A stretch of DNA of 46,625 nucleotides from Sulfurovum sp. Its GTDB lineage: Bacteria; Campylobacterota; Campylobacteria; Campylobacterales; Sulfurovaceae. The stretch covers positions 1 through 46,625 of the forward strand of contig JAABRH010000007.1 in NCBI GenBank assembly GCA_011391015.1. Direction: 5' to 3'. Both the position numbers and the translations under genes were made by a program. How positions within the stretch are numbered: position 1 is the first letter of the stretch; every line of letters starts with the position of its first letter. The notes below the pieces were generated by a model that was not told the origin of the DNA, did not search any database, and saw only the letters and a program-made list of their open reading frames with translations. This document shows, piece by piece, positions 23,565 to 41,501 of the stretch.

Positions 23565-23603
23565 TTAGTGAGAGGAATTTTTTAAGGGTTTTGCCCTTGA
23601 AAA
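23565..23603 (+). promoter_or_regulatory. rpmG leader motif and hairpin
   Basis: TTAGTGAGAGGAATT (23565-23579) followed by a 10-bp stem (TTTTTAAGGG / CCCTTGAAAA, one U-G, loop TTTTG) that ends right before the GAGGAGA ribosome binding site of rpmG. The same 15-base motif and a following hairpin recur before rplL. Confidence 0.6.
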
Positions 23604-23616
23604 GAGGAGAAAAAAT

Positions 23617-23769
23617 ATGAGAGAAACCGTTCACTTAGGTTGTGAAAAGTGTACAAGACGTAACTATCACACCAATAAAAACAAAAAAACAACTACAGAG
23701 AAACTTGCTCTAAAAAAATACTGCAAATGGTGTAAATGCCATACAGTACACAAAGAGATGAAGCTCTAA
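23617..23769 (+). CDS. rpmG: Ribosomal protein L33
   Basis: A 50-residue L33 ([12 protein letters not shown]...), of the zinc-binding type with Cys-9 and Cys-12 and a second pair KWCKCH near the C-terminus. The zinc form contrasts with the cysteine-free form made by some bacteria in zinc shortage. AGGAGA precedes the ATG. It stands between tuf and tRNA-Trp, as in other Campylobacterota. Confidence 0.97.
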   Translation: MRETVHLGCEKCTRRNYHTNKNKKTTTEKLALKKYCKWCKCHTVHKEMKL

Positions 23770-23817
23770 GTAGAGATGTTTTACAGTATCTTTGGAGAGA
23801 ATCCAGAGATGCGATTT

Positions 23818-23893
23818 AGGCCAATAGCTCAGTTGGTAGAGCACTGGTCTCCAAAACCAGGTGCCGGGGGTTCGAGTCCCTCTTGGCCTGCCA
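23818..23893 (+). tRNA. trnW: tRNA-Trp (anticodon CCA), CCA encoded
   Basis: Acceptor AGGCCAA with TTGGCCT, anticodon stem CTGGT/ACCAG around loop CTCCAAA. Encodes CCA; secE begins 20 bases later. Confidence 0.96.
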
Positions 23894-23913
23894 CAATTAA
23901 AGGTAACGCAGAT

Positions 23914-24093
23914 ATGGGAAAAATTTCAACATTTATTGCACACGCGAGAGCGGAGATACATAAAGTTATATTTCCAACAAAAGTACAAGTAAGACAGGCA
24001 TTTTTAGCAGTTGTTCTCGTGGTAACTGTAATATCAATATTTTTAGCACTGGTTGACTTTTTGATGTCATCCATCGTTTCATCAGTTTTATAG
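23914..24093 (+). CDS. secE: Preprotein translocase subunit SecE
   Basis: A 59-residue, single-span SecE: an amphipathic start (ISTFIAHARAEIHKVIFPT), the conserved 'K-V-x-F-P' turn, then one membrane helix (FLAVVLVVTVISIFLALVDFLM). It stabilises SecY in the plasma membrane. The start is the ATG at 23914, 20 bases after tRNA-Trp, and nusG follows 8 bases after the TAG. Confidence 0.95.
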   Translation: MGKISTFIAHARAEIHKVIFPTKVQVRQAFLAVVLVVTVISIFLALVDFLMSSIVSSVL

Positions 24094-24101
24094 GACACGC
24101 A

Positions 24102-24632
24102 ATGGCTTATCAATGGTATGCAATTCAAACATATTCAGGATCTGAACAATCGGTTAAAAGAGCGATTGAACAATTGGTTGTTGATTATGGTATTGAAGAG
24201 AAACTTGAACGTGTTGTCGTTCCAACAGAAGAAGTGATTGAAGTTAAAGATGGTAAAAAAAAGATAACTGAACGAACATTGTATTCAGGATATGCTTTTG
24301 CACATATAGATCTGGATACTGATCTTTGGCATAAGATACAATCTTTACCAAGAGTATCTAGATTTATCGGTGAACAAAAGACGCCAACAGCACTGAGTGC
24401 GGCAGATATTAAAGTGATTTTGGACAAGATGGAGAAAAAATCTGCACCGCGTCCAAAAGTTGACTTTGAAACAGGGGAAATGGTACGTATCGTAGACGGA
24501 CCATTTGCCAACTTTACGGCCATGGTGGAAGAGTATGATCTTGACCATGGAAAGTTAAGATTAAATGTTTCTATCTTCGGTAGAAATACACCGGTCGAAA
24601 TCCTCTATACACAAGTAGAGAAAATATTATAA
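24102..24632 (+). CDS. nusG: Transcription elongation/antitermination factor NusG
   Basis: A 176-residue NusG. The N-terminal NGN domain starts WYAIQTYSGSEQSVKRAIEQ, and the C-terminal KOW domain is GEMVRIVDGPFANFTAMVEE and after. It binds RNA polymerase and Rho or the ribosome (S10). The order secE-nusG-rplK is standard. Confidence 0.98.
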   Translation: MAYQWYAIQTYSGSEQSVKRAIEQLVVDYGIEEKLERVVVPTEEVIEVKDGKKKITERTLYSGYAFAHIDLDTDLWHKIQSLPRVSRFIGEQKTPTALSAADIKVILDKMEKKSAPRPKVDFETGEMVRIVDGPFANFTAMVEEYDLDHGKLRLNVSIFGRNTPVEILYTQVEKIL

Positions 24633-24666
24633 GACCTAAGGGTCAAATCAAACAAAGGAAGAACAG

Positions 24667-25092
24667 ATGGCAAAAAAAGTAGCGTTTAAGTTTAAACTGA
24701 TGATCCCAGCTGGAGCAGCAAACCCATCACCACCGGTAGGTCCTGCACTAGGACAGCGTGGTGTAAACATTATGGAGTTTTGTAAAGCATTTAACGAAAA
24801 GACAAAAGACAAAATGGGCTTTAAAGTTCCTGTAGTCATCACTGTCTATGCAGATAAAAGTTTTACATTTGAGACAAAACAACCGCCTGCAAGTGATCTC
24901 ATCATGAAAGCAGCAGGTCTTAAAAAAGGTACGGACAATCCAATTCTTAACAAAGTGGGAACAATCACTAAAGCAAAATTGGACGAAATTGTTGCACAGA
25001 AAATTGTTGACCTTAACACCAATGATAAAGAAATGGCAGCAAACATTATCGCAGGTTCATGCAGAAGTATGGGTGTTACGATCGTAGACTAG
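24667..25092 (+). CDS. rplK: Ribosomal protein L11
   Basis: A 141-residue L11: [20 protein letters not shown] with the conserved proline-rich loop, [14 protein letters not shown], and a C-terminal RNA-binding domain ending [12 protein letters not shown]. It forms the GTPase-associated centre on 23S rRNA and is needed for RelA activation. AAGGA precedes the ATG. rplA follows after 99 bases. Confidence 0.98.
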   Translation: MAKKVAFKFKLMIPAGAANPSPPVGPALGQRGVNIMEFCKAFNEKTKDKMGFKVPVVITVYADKSFTFETKQPPASDLIMKAAGLKKGTDNPILNKVGTITKAKLDEIVAQKIVDLNTNDKEMAANIIAGSCRSMGVTIVD

Positions 25093-25191
25093 TCGCAAGA
25101 CTAAGTGGATTTAACAAAATGTTAAACCCAGAGTACAAAAATCATAACCACATGATTTAAAAGTGTGGGAGCATAATAAGCGGAGAATAAA

Positions 25192-25896
25192 ATGGCAACT
25201 AAACCAAGTAAAAGAAGAGAAGCGCTACTAAAAGCAGTAGATACAACAAAAACATACAGTGTTGATGAAGCAATGGGAACACTGAAAAATCTTAAATCAG
25301 CGAAATTTGATGAAACTGTAGAAGTGGCACTTAATTTGAACGTTGATCCAAGACATGCTGATCAGATGATCAGAGGTTCTGTCGTACTTCCAAATGGAAC
25401 AGGTAAGACAGTAAGAGTAGCGGTTTTTGCAAAAGATGCTAAAGCAGATGAAGCAAAAGCTGCAGGTGCAGATGTAGTAGGTTCAACGGATTTGATAGAG
25501 TCAATCAAAGCCGGTGTGATTAATTTTGATATCGTTATCTCGACGCCAGATATGATGGGTGTATTGGGTCAAGTGGCTAGAATCCTTGGGCCAAAAGGTC
25601 TTATGCCTAACCCTAAAACAGGTACTGTGACGATGGATGTAGCTAAAGCGGTAGAGAATGCAAAAGGCGGACAGGTAAACTTTAGAGTAGATAAAAAAGG
25701 TAACATCCATGCCGGTATCGGTAAAGTATCATTCTCAGAAGCTGATATCAGAGAAAACCTTGTTACTTTTGTACGTGCAATTAATAAAGCAAAACCGGCT
25801 TCTGCAAAAGGTAAATATATCACAAATGGTGCCTTGTCTTTGACAATGAGCCCTTCTATTACTCTCAATACAAGTGAATTGATGGATTTAAGATAA
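25192..25896 (+). CDS. rplA: Ribosomal protein L1
   Basis: A 234-residue L1: [48 protein letters not shown], all conserved. It binds 23S rRNA in the mobile stalk and, in E. coli, represses its own operon. GCGGAGAA lies before the ATG. Confidence 0.98.
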   Translation: MATKPSKRREALLKAVDTTKTYSVDEAMGTLKNLKSAKFDETVEVALNLNVDPRHADQMIRGSVVLPNGTGKTVRVAVFAKDAKADEAKAAGADVVGSTDLIESIKAGVINFDIVISTPDMMGVLGQVARILGPKGLMPNPKTGTVTMDVAKAVENAKGGQVNFRVDKKGNIHAGIGKVSFSEADIRENLVTFVRAINKAKPASAKGKYITNGALSLTMSPSITLNTSELMDLR

Positions 25897-25913
25897 TTGA
25901 TGTAAGTGTGTCT

Positions 25914-25990
25914 GTCCAGTATCAGTGCTGGACTTCACAAAAGTGTGTACAGTATGTTCAAAACAGAACTAAACGCTAGTTTTGTTTTGA
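25914..25990 (+). promoter_or_regulatory. rplJ leader hairpins (L10-leader-like)
   Basis: Two stems in the 209-base gap before rplJ: GTCCAG/CTGGAC at 25914-25933, and a 14-bp stem at 25958-25971/25977-25990 (one G-U, loop AACGC). The position matches the L10(L12) autoregulatory leader known in many bacteria. The expected kink-turn could not be traced by eye. Confidence 0.6.
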
Positions 25991-26105
25991 GGAAACTCAT
26001 AATCTTAGGTCAAAGATAAAAGGGGCGAAAGCTTAATTAATCTATTTGAAAAAATAGGTGGATTGGATGAAACCAATACCCTTTTAGAGGTCGAAAGGAG
26101 AAACT

Positions 26106-26588
26106 ATGACAAGAACCAGAAAAGAAGAATTGGTCGCAGAAATGACAGCAGAGTTTAAAAACGCTGGTGCCATTATCGTTTGTGATTACAAAGGTATGAC
26201 GGTTGAAAAACTTGAAATTGTAAGAAATCTTGCAAAAGATGAAGAGACAAAAGTAAAAGTTATCAACAATAAACTTGCGATGATCGCACTGCAAAATGCA
26301 GGATGTGAAGCAATGAGCTTGACTGAGACGAATGTGGTTATTTGGGGTGATACACAAATTACACCATGTAAAATCGCAGACAAAGCTGCAACGCAGTTTA
26401 AAGAGAACTTTTCGATCAAATCAGGTCTTATTGCCGGCGAAGTCGCAAGTTTGCAAACGATTAATGCAATGGCTAAACTTCCAAGCAAAGAAGTGCTTAT
26501 CGGTATGCTTCTTAATGTTTGGAATGCACCGGTACAGAACTTTACAATCGGCTTAAGTGCTTTAGCGGCAAAAAAAGAAGAAGCGTAA
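26106..26588 (+). CDS. rplJ: Ribosomal protein L10
   Basis: A 160-residue L10: start TRTRKEELVAEMTAEFKNAG, then IIVCDYKGMTVEKLEIVRN and KVINNKLAMIAL (usual 'VvKNtLa'). The C-terminal helix carries the L7/L12 dimers. AAGGAGA lies before the ATG. It is shorter than E. coli L10 by few residues, normal for the phylum. Confidence 0.97.
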   Translation: MTRTRKEELVAEMTAEFKNAGAIIVCDYKGMTVEKLEIVRNLAKDEETKVKVINNKLAMIALQNAGCEAMSLTETNVVIWGDTQITPCKIADKAATQFKENFSIKSGLIAGEVASLQTINAMAKLPSKEVLIGMLLNVWNAPVQNFTIGLSALAAKKEEA

Positions 26589-26658
26589 TTTCTTATTGAT
26601 AGGTGAGTCTCTACGGAGGCTTTTGACACTAATTATTCTGAGGTCATTGGCTAGAGCA

Positions 26659-26698
26659 TTAGTGAGAGGAATTGAAGAATCGCTTTGCTTTTCTTCAA
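26659..26698 (+). promoter_or_regulatory. rplL leader motif and hairpin
   Basis: TTAGTGAGAGGAATT (26659-26673) and an 8-bp stem TTGAAGAA/TTCTTCAA (26672-26679, 26691-26698), 30 bases before the rplL ATG. The first four upstream bases AGCA also match the rpmG copy (AGCT) closely. Confidence 0.6.
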
Positions 26699-26728
26699 GG
26701 AGATATTTTTTATACGAAGGAAATAATT

Positions 26729-27100
26729 ATGGCAACAACTAAAGAAGATGTTCTTGAGTTTATCTCAAACATGTCAGTACTTGAGCTTTCTGAGCTTGTA
26801 AAAGAATTTGAAGAAAAATTTGGCGTATCTGCACAGGCAACAGTTGTATCTGGTGGACCTGCTGTAGCTGCTGAGGCTGCTGAAGAGCAAACTGAGTTTA
26901 CAGTTGTTCTTACAAGTGGTGGTGACAAAAAAATCAACGCTATTAAAGTAGTAAGATCTGTAACTGGTCTTGGACTTAAAGAAGCAAAAGATGCTGTAGA
27001 TAATGCACCAACTGTACTTAAAGAAGGCGCAACTAAAGAAGAAGCAGAAGCAATCAAAAAAGAATTTGAAGAAGCTGGCGCTACTTGCGAAATTAAATAA
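26729..27100 (+). CDS. rplL: Ribosomal protein L7/L12
   Basis: A 123-residue L7/L12: N-terminal dimerisation part ([20 protein letters not shown]), Ala-rich hinge and the C-terminal factor-binding domain ([20 protein letters not shown]). The ATG at 26729 with AAGGAA upstream is used; a frame-open extension upstream has no family similarity and overlaps the leader hairpin. Confidence 0.98.
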   Translation: MATTKEDVLEFISNMSVLELSELVKEFEEKFGVSAQATVVSGGPAVAAEAAEEQTEFTVVLTSGGDKKINAIKVVRSVTGLGLKEAKDAVDNAPTVLKEGATKEEAEAIKKEFEEAGATCEIK

Positions 27101-27114
27101 TCATTATTTAATGA

Positions 27115-27137
27115 TGCTTAGGCGTTCTGCCTAAGCA
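27115..27137 (+). terminator. rplL-rpoB attenuator hairpin
   Basis: A perfect 9-bp stem TGCTTAGGC/GCCTAAGCA around GTTCT, 14 bases after the rplL stop. Only a weak T run follows, as expected for a partial terminator that sets the ratio between L7/L12 and RNA polymerase. Confidence 0.75.
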
Positions 27138-27248
27138 ATTGTTACCCATCTCATTGGATATAGCGATAAACTATTCACAGACATTTCATACCCTCGTGTC
27201 AATAGTTTCTTTGTGTACCCAATATACACATAATAACCAACTACATAA

Positions 27249-35958
<8,710 letters not shown>

Positions 35959-35968
35959 GCCCAACACA

Positions 35969-35994
35969 GTGTTTCTGACCTCAGTCAGAAACAC
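35969..35994 (+). terminator. 11-bp hairpin after rpoC
   Basis: A perfect stem GTGTTTCTGAC/GTCAGAAACAC with a CTCA loop, 10 bases after the stop. No T run follows, so it may be an mRNA 3'-end stabiliser or a Rho-dependent end rather than an intrinsic terminator. Confidence 0.65.
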
Positions 35995-36044
35995 ATAAAA
36001 TCCTGCTTTACTTCAAATATAAGAAATTTTAAAGAATATTTCGA

Positions 36045-36050
36045 TATAAT
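36045..36050 (+). promoter_or_regulatory. -10 box of the str (rpsL) operon
   Basis: TATAAT followed by TTGCCTCC, about 160 bases before rpsL. The region between holds the leader features. No convincing -35. Confidence 0.6.
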
Positions 36051-36074
36051 TTGCCTCCAAAATTGCGTCCATAT

Positions 36075-36145
36075 CCTTAGGGGAAATGGCTTGTAGCGTG
36101 CGTATTACGGCACATAAAAATACTTGGCCGAAGTACTTTTATGTG
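36075..36145 (+). promoter_or_regulatory. rpsL leader: CCTTAGGGGA box and long hairpin
   Basis: CCTTAGGGGA at 36075-36084, then a hairpin at 36111-36145: CACATAAAA pairs with TTTTATGTG, one A-C mismatch, TACTT pairs with AAGTA, loop GGCCG. It is not followed by a T run. The box recurs before rpsG at 36655-36664. Both are candidates for ribosomal protein autoregulation or processing. Confidence 0.6.
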
Positions 36146-36210
36146 GTGTAAGAACCCAGATTCAAGAGAGATGATCTCAATTCAAACTAACCAGAAAGAA
36201 AGGAAACGAT

Positions 36211-36585
36211 TTGCCTACAATTAACCAATTGATTCGTAAAGAACGTCAAAAGCAAGTGAAAAAATCAAAATCACCTGCGCTCGTAAAATGTCCTCAAAGA
36301 AGAGGCGTATGTACAAGAGTTTATACTACAACACCAAAGAAACCTAACTCAGCACTTAGAAAAGTTGCCAAAGTAAGATTGACAAGCGGTTTTGAAGTTA
36401 TCTCATATATCGGTGGAGAGGGTCACAACCTTCAAGAACACTCAATCGTACTTGTAAGAGGCGGAAGAATTAAAGATTTACCGGGTGTTAAGTATCACAT
36501 CGTTCGTGGTGCACTTGATGCTTCTGGTGTAAACGGAAGAACTGTTGCACGTTCTAAATACGGTACAAAGAGACCTAAAAAATAA
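36211..36585 (+). CDS. rpsL: Ribosomal protein S12
   Basis: A 124-residue S12 ([12 protein letters not shown]..., [34 protein letters not shown]), with the lysines of the streptomycin region in their usual places. There is no ATG at the correct position: the family N-terminus begins at a TTG (36211) with AAGGAAA 6-7 bases upstream. Use of a TTG start for so abundant a protein is uncommon and may lower its output deliberately. Confidence 0.97.
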   Translation: MPTINQLIRKERQKQVKKSKSPALVKCPQRRGVCTRVYTTTPKKPNSALRKVAKVRLTSGFEVISYIGGEGHNLQEHSIVLVRGGRIKDLPGVKYHIVRGALDASGVNGRTVARSKYGTKRPKK

Positions 36586-36654
36586 TCCAGGGATTATAGT
36601 ACAGCGTAAAAAAGTTTAGTCTAGTCATAGACTTTAAACAGGTATTGTCAAACA

Positions 36655-36664
36655 CCTTAGGGGA
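36655..36664 (+). promoter_or_regulatory. CCTTAGGGGA box before rpsG
   Basis: Ten bases identical to the rpsL leader box, here 46 bases before rpsG, followed four bases later by CTTG in both copies. A small hairpin AGTCTA/TAGACT precedes it. Confidence 0.5.
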
Positions 36665-36697
36665 CAAGACTTGAGTAAATCAATACAATAAGATTGA

Positions 36698-37177
<480 letters not shown>

Positions 37178-37188
37178 GGAATTAGGTT

Positions 37189-39279
37189 ATGGCAAGAACG
37201 CACAAACTTGAAGACGTAAGAAATATCGGTATTGCTGCTCACATTGATGCAGGAAAAACAACAACCACAGAAAGAATTCTTTTTTACACGGGTGTTGAAC
37301 ATAAAATCGGTGAAGTACATGACGGTGCTGCAACGATGGACTGGATGGAGCAAGAGCAAGAAAGAGGTATTACGATTACTTCTGCTGCGACTACGTGTGA
37401 GTGGCTCGGTAAACAAATCAACATTATCGACACTCCGGGTCACGTTGACTTCACGATCGAAGTTGAGCGTTCTATGAGAGTACTTGACGGTGCGGTATCT
37501 GTATTCTGTGCCGTTGGTGGGGTTCAGCCGCAGTCTGAGACTGTGTGGAGACAAAGAAACCGTTATGGTGTACCTTCTATTGTATTTGTAAACAAAATGG
37601 ACAGAACAGGTGCTGATTTCTTGGAAGTTGCAAGACAAATCAAGGACAGACTCAAAGGTAACCCAGTAGTCATTCAGCTGCCAATCGGTGCTGAAGACAC
37701 TTTTGAAGGTGTTGTTGACCTTGTAAAAATGAAAGAGATTGTTTGGGATAAAGATGCCGAAATGGGATCAAACTACCATGAGCAGGAGATCCGTCCTGAG
37801 CTTCAGGCACAAGCAGAAGAATACAGAGAAAAAATGATCGAAGGTATCTCAGAAGCTGAAGGTAACGAAGAGCTTATGGAGAAATTCCTTGAAGGTGAAG
37901 AGTTAACCCAAGAAGAGATTGCTGCAGGCATCAAAGCAGCAACGATCGGTATGCATATTGTACCAATGCTTCCAGGAACAGCCTTTAAAAACAAAGGTGT
38001 TCAAACTTTGCTTGATGCCGTTGTTGCGTACCTTCCTTCTCCAGTAGAAGCACCTGCAATCAAAGGTACCATGATGGATGATGAAAACGTCGAAGTAGTT
38101 GTCCCTTCAACTGATGATGGTGCATTTGCAGCGTTGGCATTTAAAATCATGACAGACCCTTTTGTTGGTACATTGACATTTATCCGTGTCTACAGAGGTT
38201 CATTACAGTCAGGCTCACATGTTCACAATACAACCAAAGACAAAAAAGAGCGTATCGGCCGTATTATGAAAATGCACGCGATCAAGCGTGAAGAAGTCTC
38301 TGAGATTTATGCAGGTGAAATCGGCGCGGTTGTTGGACTTAAGTACTCAACAACAGGAGATACCCTTTGTGACAATACAGACCATGTGGTACTTGAAAGA
38401 ATGGATTTCCCTGAGCCGGTTATTTCTGTTGCAGTTGAGCCAAAAACAAAAGCAGACCAAGAAAAAATGGGTATCGCACTCGGTAAACTGGCTGCAGAAG
38501 ATCCGTCATTCAGAGTCAATACGGATGAAGAGACAGGTCAAACAATTATCTCAGGAATGGGTGAACTTCACTTGGAAATCCTTGTAGATAGAATGAAAAG
38601 AGAGTTTAAAGTTGAAGCAGATGTAGGTGCGCCACAGGTTTCATACAGAGAAACAATCAGAAAAGCAGTGAAAAAAGAATACAAATACGCTAAACAATCA
38701 GGTGGACGCGGACAATTTGGTCACGTATACCTTGAAATCGAACCACAAGAAGCAGGCGCTGGATATGAGTTTGTTGATGCGGTTAAAGGTGGGGTTATTC
38801 CAAAAGAATTTATCCAACCGGTTAACAAAGGTATCCAAGAGGCGATGGCTAGAGGTATTCAGGCAGGCTACCCTGTAGAAGATGTTAAAGTAACATTGTA
38901 TGACGGTTCTTACCACGATGTCGACTCTTCTGAGATGGCGTTTAAATTGGCTGGTTCTATGGGCTTTAGAGAGGGTTGTAGAGAAGCAAACCCTGTTATC
39001 TTGGAGCCTTTGATGAAAGTTGAAGTGGAAGTACCTGAAGAGAGCATGGGTGATGTTATCGGTGATATCGCCAAAAGACGTGGCCAGGTTACAGGAATGG
39101 ATGACAGAGCAGGAAACAAAATCGTTAATGCTTTCGTGCCACTTTCTGAAATGTTCGGATACTCAACTGATCTTCGCTCAATGACACAGGGTCGTGCAAC
39201 GTATGCAATGGAATTTGACCACTATGAAGAAGTTCCTTCTAACGTAGCCAAAGAGATTATTGCAAAGAGAAATAGCTAA
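37189..39279 (+). CDS. fusA: Elongation factor G
   Basis: A 696-residue EF-G: P-loop [34 protein letters not shown], then domains II-V ending [17 protein letters not shown]. It drives translocation and, with RRF, ribosome recycling. AAGGAATTAGGTT precedes the ATG. The hairpin at 39308 ends the transcript. Confidence 0.99.
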   Translation: MARTHKLEDVRNIGIAAHIDAGKTTTTERILFYTGVEHKIGEVHDGAATMDWMEQEQERGITITSAATTCEWLGKQINIIDTPGHVDFTIEVERSMRVLDGAVSVFCAVGGVQPQSETVWRQRNRYGVPSIVFVNKMDRTGADFLEVARQIKDRLKGNPVVIQLPIGAEDTFEGVVDLVKMKEIVWDKDAEMGSNYHEQEIRPELQAQAEEYREKMIEGISEAEGNEELMEKFLEGEELTQEEIAAGIKAATIGMHIVPMLPGTAFKNKGVQTLLDAVVAYLPSPVEAPAIKGTMMDDENVEVVVPSTDDGAFAALAFKIMTDPFVGTLTFIRVYRGSLQSGSHVHNTTKDKKERIGRIMKMHAIKREEVSEIYAGEIGAVVGLKYSTTGDTLCDNTDHVVLERMDFPEPVISVAVEPKTKADQEKMGIALGKLAAEDPSFRVNTDEETGQTIISGMGELHLEILVDRMKREFKVEADVGAPQVSYRETIRKAVKKEYKYAKQSGGRGQFGHVYLEIEPQEAGAGYEFVDAVKGGVIPKEFIQPVNKGIQEAMARGIQAGYPVEDVKVTLYDGSYHDVDSSEMAFKLAGSMGFREGCREANPVILEPLMKVEVEVPEESMGDVIGDIAKRRGQVTGMDDRAGNKIVNAFVPLSEMFGYSTDLRSMTQGRATYAMEFDHYEEVPSNVAKEIIAKRNS

Positions 39280-39307
39280 TATTTTCTCTCCTATGCGACT
39301 ACTTCGA

Positions 39308-39331
39308 TCAAACAGAGTTTGCTCTGTTTGA
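39308..39331 (+). terminator. Terminator after fusA
   Basis: A perfect 10-bp stem TCAAACAGAG/CTCTGTTTGA with a TTTG loop, then CCCCTTTACTTATTCTATTT, a T-rich tail. This closes the str transcript. Confidence 0.75.
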
Positions 39332-39379
39332 CCCCTTTACTTATTCTATTTCCCTCCCAACCTTAAAGAAAGACATATC

Positions 39380-39748
39380 ATGAAAGTTATTATTGATCTC
39401 ATAGAAGATATACGTGAAGCAATTGGTAATCAGGAAGACTTTATCCTCACAGCGATGCTTTTAAAGGAGGATAACAGTAACCCAGATAGGCTAATATCTG
39501 CGGGTGAAGCACCTATTAATGCCTTTATTATCGATGAAGAGCAGAGAAAACTGATTTTTAAGATAGACAGCAGTACGGCAGTTTTATCTATCGGTGAACT
39601 TGTCAAACATCTACTGGTACTGCCTATGGCTGGTTTGATGTACGAGCTGAGAGTAGATATAAAGACATACCATGATGCAGCCTCTGTTGTTGGATTTGGA
39701 AAATCGCTTCAAGAGAAAAAATACTTCTTGTTTATCAAGCTTGTGTAG
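39380..39748 (+). CDS. Conserved-looking protein of unknown function, 122 aa
   Basis: A 122-residue protein starting MKVIIDLIEDIREAIGNQED, with a ribosome binding site AAAGAAAG about 6 bases before the ATG. It is acidic in the first half, ends in a basic and hydrophobic strand (KKYFLFIKLV) and has no membrane span, cysteines or motif known to me. Composition and codon use resemble its neighbours. Its 3' end overlaps the convergent HTH gene by 14 bases. Confidence 0.7.
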   Translation: MKVIIDLIEDIREAIGNQEDFILTAMLLKEDNSNPDRLISAGEAPINAFIIDEEQRKLIFKIDSSTAVLSIGELVKHLLVLPMAGLMYELRVDIKTYHDAASVVGFGKSLQEKKYFLFIKLV

Positions 39749-39980
39749 TCAGGTATTGCGGTTTCTGTGCCAGAAGTAACCAGTTTAGGCTGATACGGTA
39801 TTGGTAGCACACTGTCGCAAGTGATTCATAAGGAAGTTTTTTACGTCTTTTAATCACTGCATAATATTGCGCATCAAGTTGAAGAAAATCAGCAATATCT
39901 TTATCACGTATTTTTGTCTGTGTTTTGTGAGTTTCGAGAATCTGCTTAACTCTTAACATTACATCATCAAAATCTATCAC
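39735..39980 (-). CDS. Short CI-type HTH protein, paralogue of the S24 regulator's HTH
   Basis: An 81-residue protein that is only a helix-turn-helix domain. The segment IRDKDIADFLQLDAQYYAVIKRRKKLPYE... and then YRISLNWLLLAQ lines up with VFDKDVATALNIPQATFATMKKRNSIPYE and KISVNWLFFDQ of the regulator at 5852. It lacks the S24 domain altogether. GTG at 39980 is the start, with AAGGA 7 bases upstream. A free HTH could compete for the same operators as the full-length regulator or form a mixed dimer; this is inference. Confidence 0.78.
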   Translation of the reverse strand: MIDFDDVMLRVKQILETHKTQTKIRDKDIADFLQLDAQYYAVIKRRKKLPYESLATVCYQYRISLNWLLLAQKPQYLTTQA

Positions 39981-40046
39981 GCGCCTATCCTTAAAATGGG
40001 TTATATGCCATCATAATCAATATTTGTAGGACGGGTTAAATATATG

Positions 40047-41501
40047 TCAGATTGTAATATTTTGCAGTGAGGAAGGGTGGTATATCGCTATGAGTTCTTC
40101 TTCAGTAAGCGGTTTATGTACACCATAACCCTGAATGTAGTCAATACCGAGTTTTTTAAGTCTCTTTTTTTGTGCAGCATTGTCCACCCATTTTGCAACT
40201 GTTTTGACATGCAGGTCACCCAGCATTTTGACAAGAGAATGCAACATGGCGTAGGTTGTCTCATCTTCCAAATTAGTACTATAGTCTCTGTCAAACTGCA
40301 CCATATCAAATTTAAAATGTTTCATATATTCCAATGATGCATTGGATGAACCGAAATTATCGATACAGATACGCAATCCTTTGGCTCTATAGATTTTGAG
40401 GGTTTTAAGGTATCCGCTTAGGTCATGGTGCGTTTTGCGTTCATACAGTTGAATGATGAGACGGGATGTATCGATATTGGAGGATTCAAGGTATGCAAAC
40501 AGTTGTTCCTGAAATGTCCTGTCTCGCAGAGAAAACGGTGAAAGGTTGAAAGTAAAAGAGATACGATCATCTACGAAAGGCAGAAGATCTATGATATGTT
40601 GAATGAGAATAAAATCATATTCTCTTCCCAGACCCAAACGGTTGATGATAGGCAAAAAGATACGAGGCAGGATGTCTACTGAAGTATTTGATTTGAGTCT
40701 GACAGCTATCTCATAGGTATTGATGGTGTCATTGTGTACATTTAAAAGTGCCCGAAAAGATAATGAGAGTTTTTTCTCCTTGAGTGATGCGATCACATCT
40801 CTTTCACTATCTGAAAGTTCTTTGGCATCTCTAGGGGTAGAAGGGTTTTCATCTTTGTCGTCTTTTATAGATTGACCTGCAATAATATCTCTGAGCTGGA
40901 CGATGGCTTTGTCGTAATGGTGATGTGTGTTGGTAATGATTGCAAAGCGGTACTCTATCTCAATGTCATTGATGCGGCTGTTTTGTCTGATCATGGTCTC
41001 TAAAATCGTCTGGATTTGTTGATAGTTTTCATTGACAGCGATTAAAAACTCTGAACCGCGATTGCGTCCTATGAGTACATTTTTAATGCCGTTTTGTTTA
41101 AACAGCAGATTTAAACCTCTTGAAATACTATACAGAAGGGTATCAACTTGATCGCTGCTGTAGTTTTCATTGAGAGAAGGCAGATTCTCTACGCTGAGAC
41201 ATGCAAGTGAGTCAGGATGATAGTGTTCCAGATTTTTAATAAAAGCTTTTTTGTTAAAGGTCTGGGTTGTCTGATCAATCAGGGTCTCTTGGACGCTCAG
41301 ATTCATCAGAAAATAGATAAAATAAATGGCAATAAATGTGATGGCAGTAAGTAGTATACCGTCTTTTGTACTGATTTTGATCGCGGCTTCTTTGTCGATA
41401 GTACTGAAAAATACGAGAAAAGTAAGAATCAGAACAGGGATCCCTGCCCTAAGTGCCAGAGTGAAACGCCGTCCTCTTTCTTCTTTTTGTGAATGTAGCA
41501 T
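40047..41501 (-). CDS. Membrane protein with degenerate GGDEF and EAL domains
   Basis: A 484-residue protein. Two membrane spans (about 17-35 and 47-66) are followed by a GGDEF-like domain with RGSEF in place of GGDEF, and an EAL domain. In the latter EAL reads EIA, the metal motif DDFG reads DNFG, the K-x-D lysine is Gln in DMVQFD and the EGVE region reads KWVDN; only the NLSP and QGYGVHKP parts look normal. It is probably not an active cyclase or phosphodiesterase, but may bind c-di-GMP or a partner protein. Its start codon shares one base with the gyrB stop (TAATG), so it is translated by reinitiation after gyrB. Confidence 0.8.
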   Translation of the reverse strand: MLHSQKEERGRRFTLALRAGIPVLILTFLVFFSTIDKEAAIKISTKDGILLTAITFIAIYFIYFLMNLSVQETLIDQTTQTFNKKAFIKNLEHYHPDSLACLSVENLPSLNENYSSDQVDTLLYSISRGLNLLFKQNGIKNVLIGRNRGSEFLIAVNENYQQIQTILETMIRQNSRINDIEIEYRFAIITNTHHHYDKAIVQLRDIIAGQSIKDDKDENPSTPRDAKELSDSERDVIASLKEKKLSLSFRALLNVHNDTINTYEIAVRLKSNTSVDILPRIFLPIINRLGLGREYDFILIQHIIDLLPFVDDRISFTFNLSPFSLRDRTFQEQLFAYLESSNIDTSRLIIQLYERKTHHDLSGYLKTLKIYRAKGLRICIDNFGSSNASLEYMKHFKFDMVQFDRDYSTNLEDETTYAMLHSLVKMLGDLHVKTVAKWVDNAAQKKRLKKLGIDYIQGYGVHKPLTEEELIAIYHPSSLQNITI

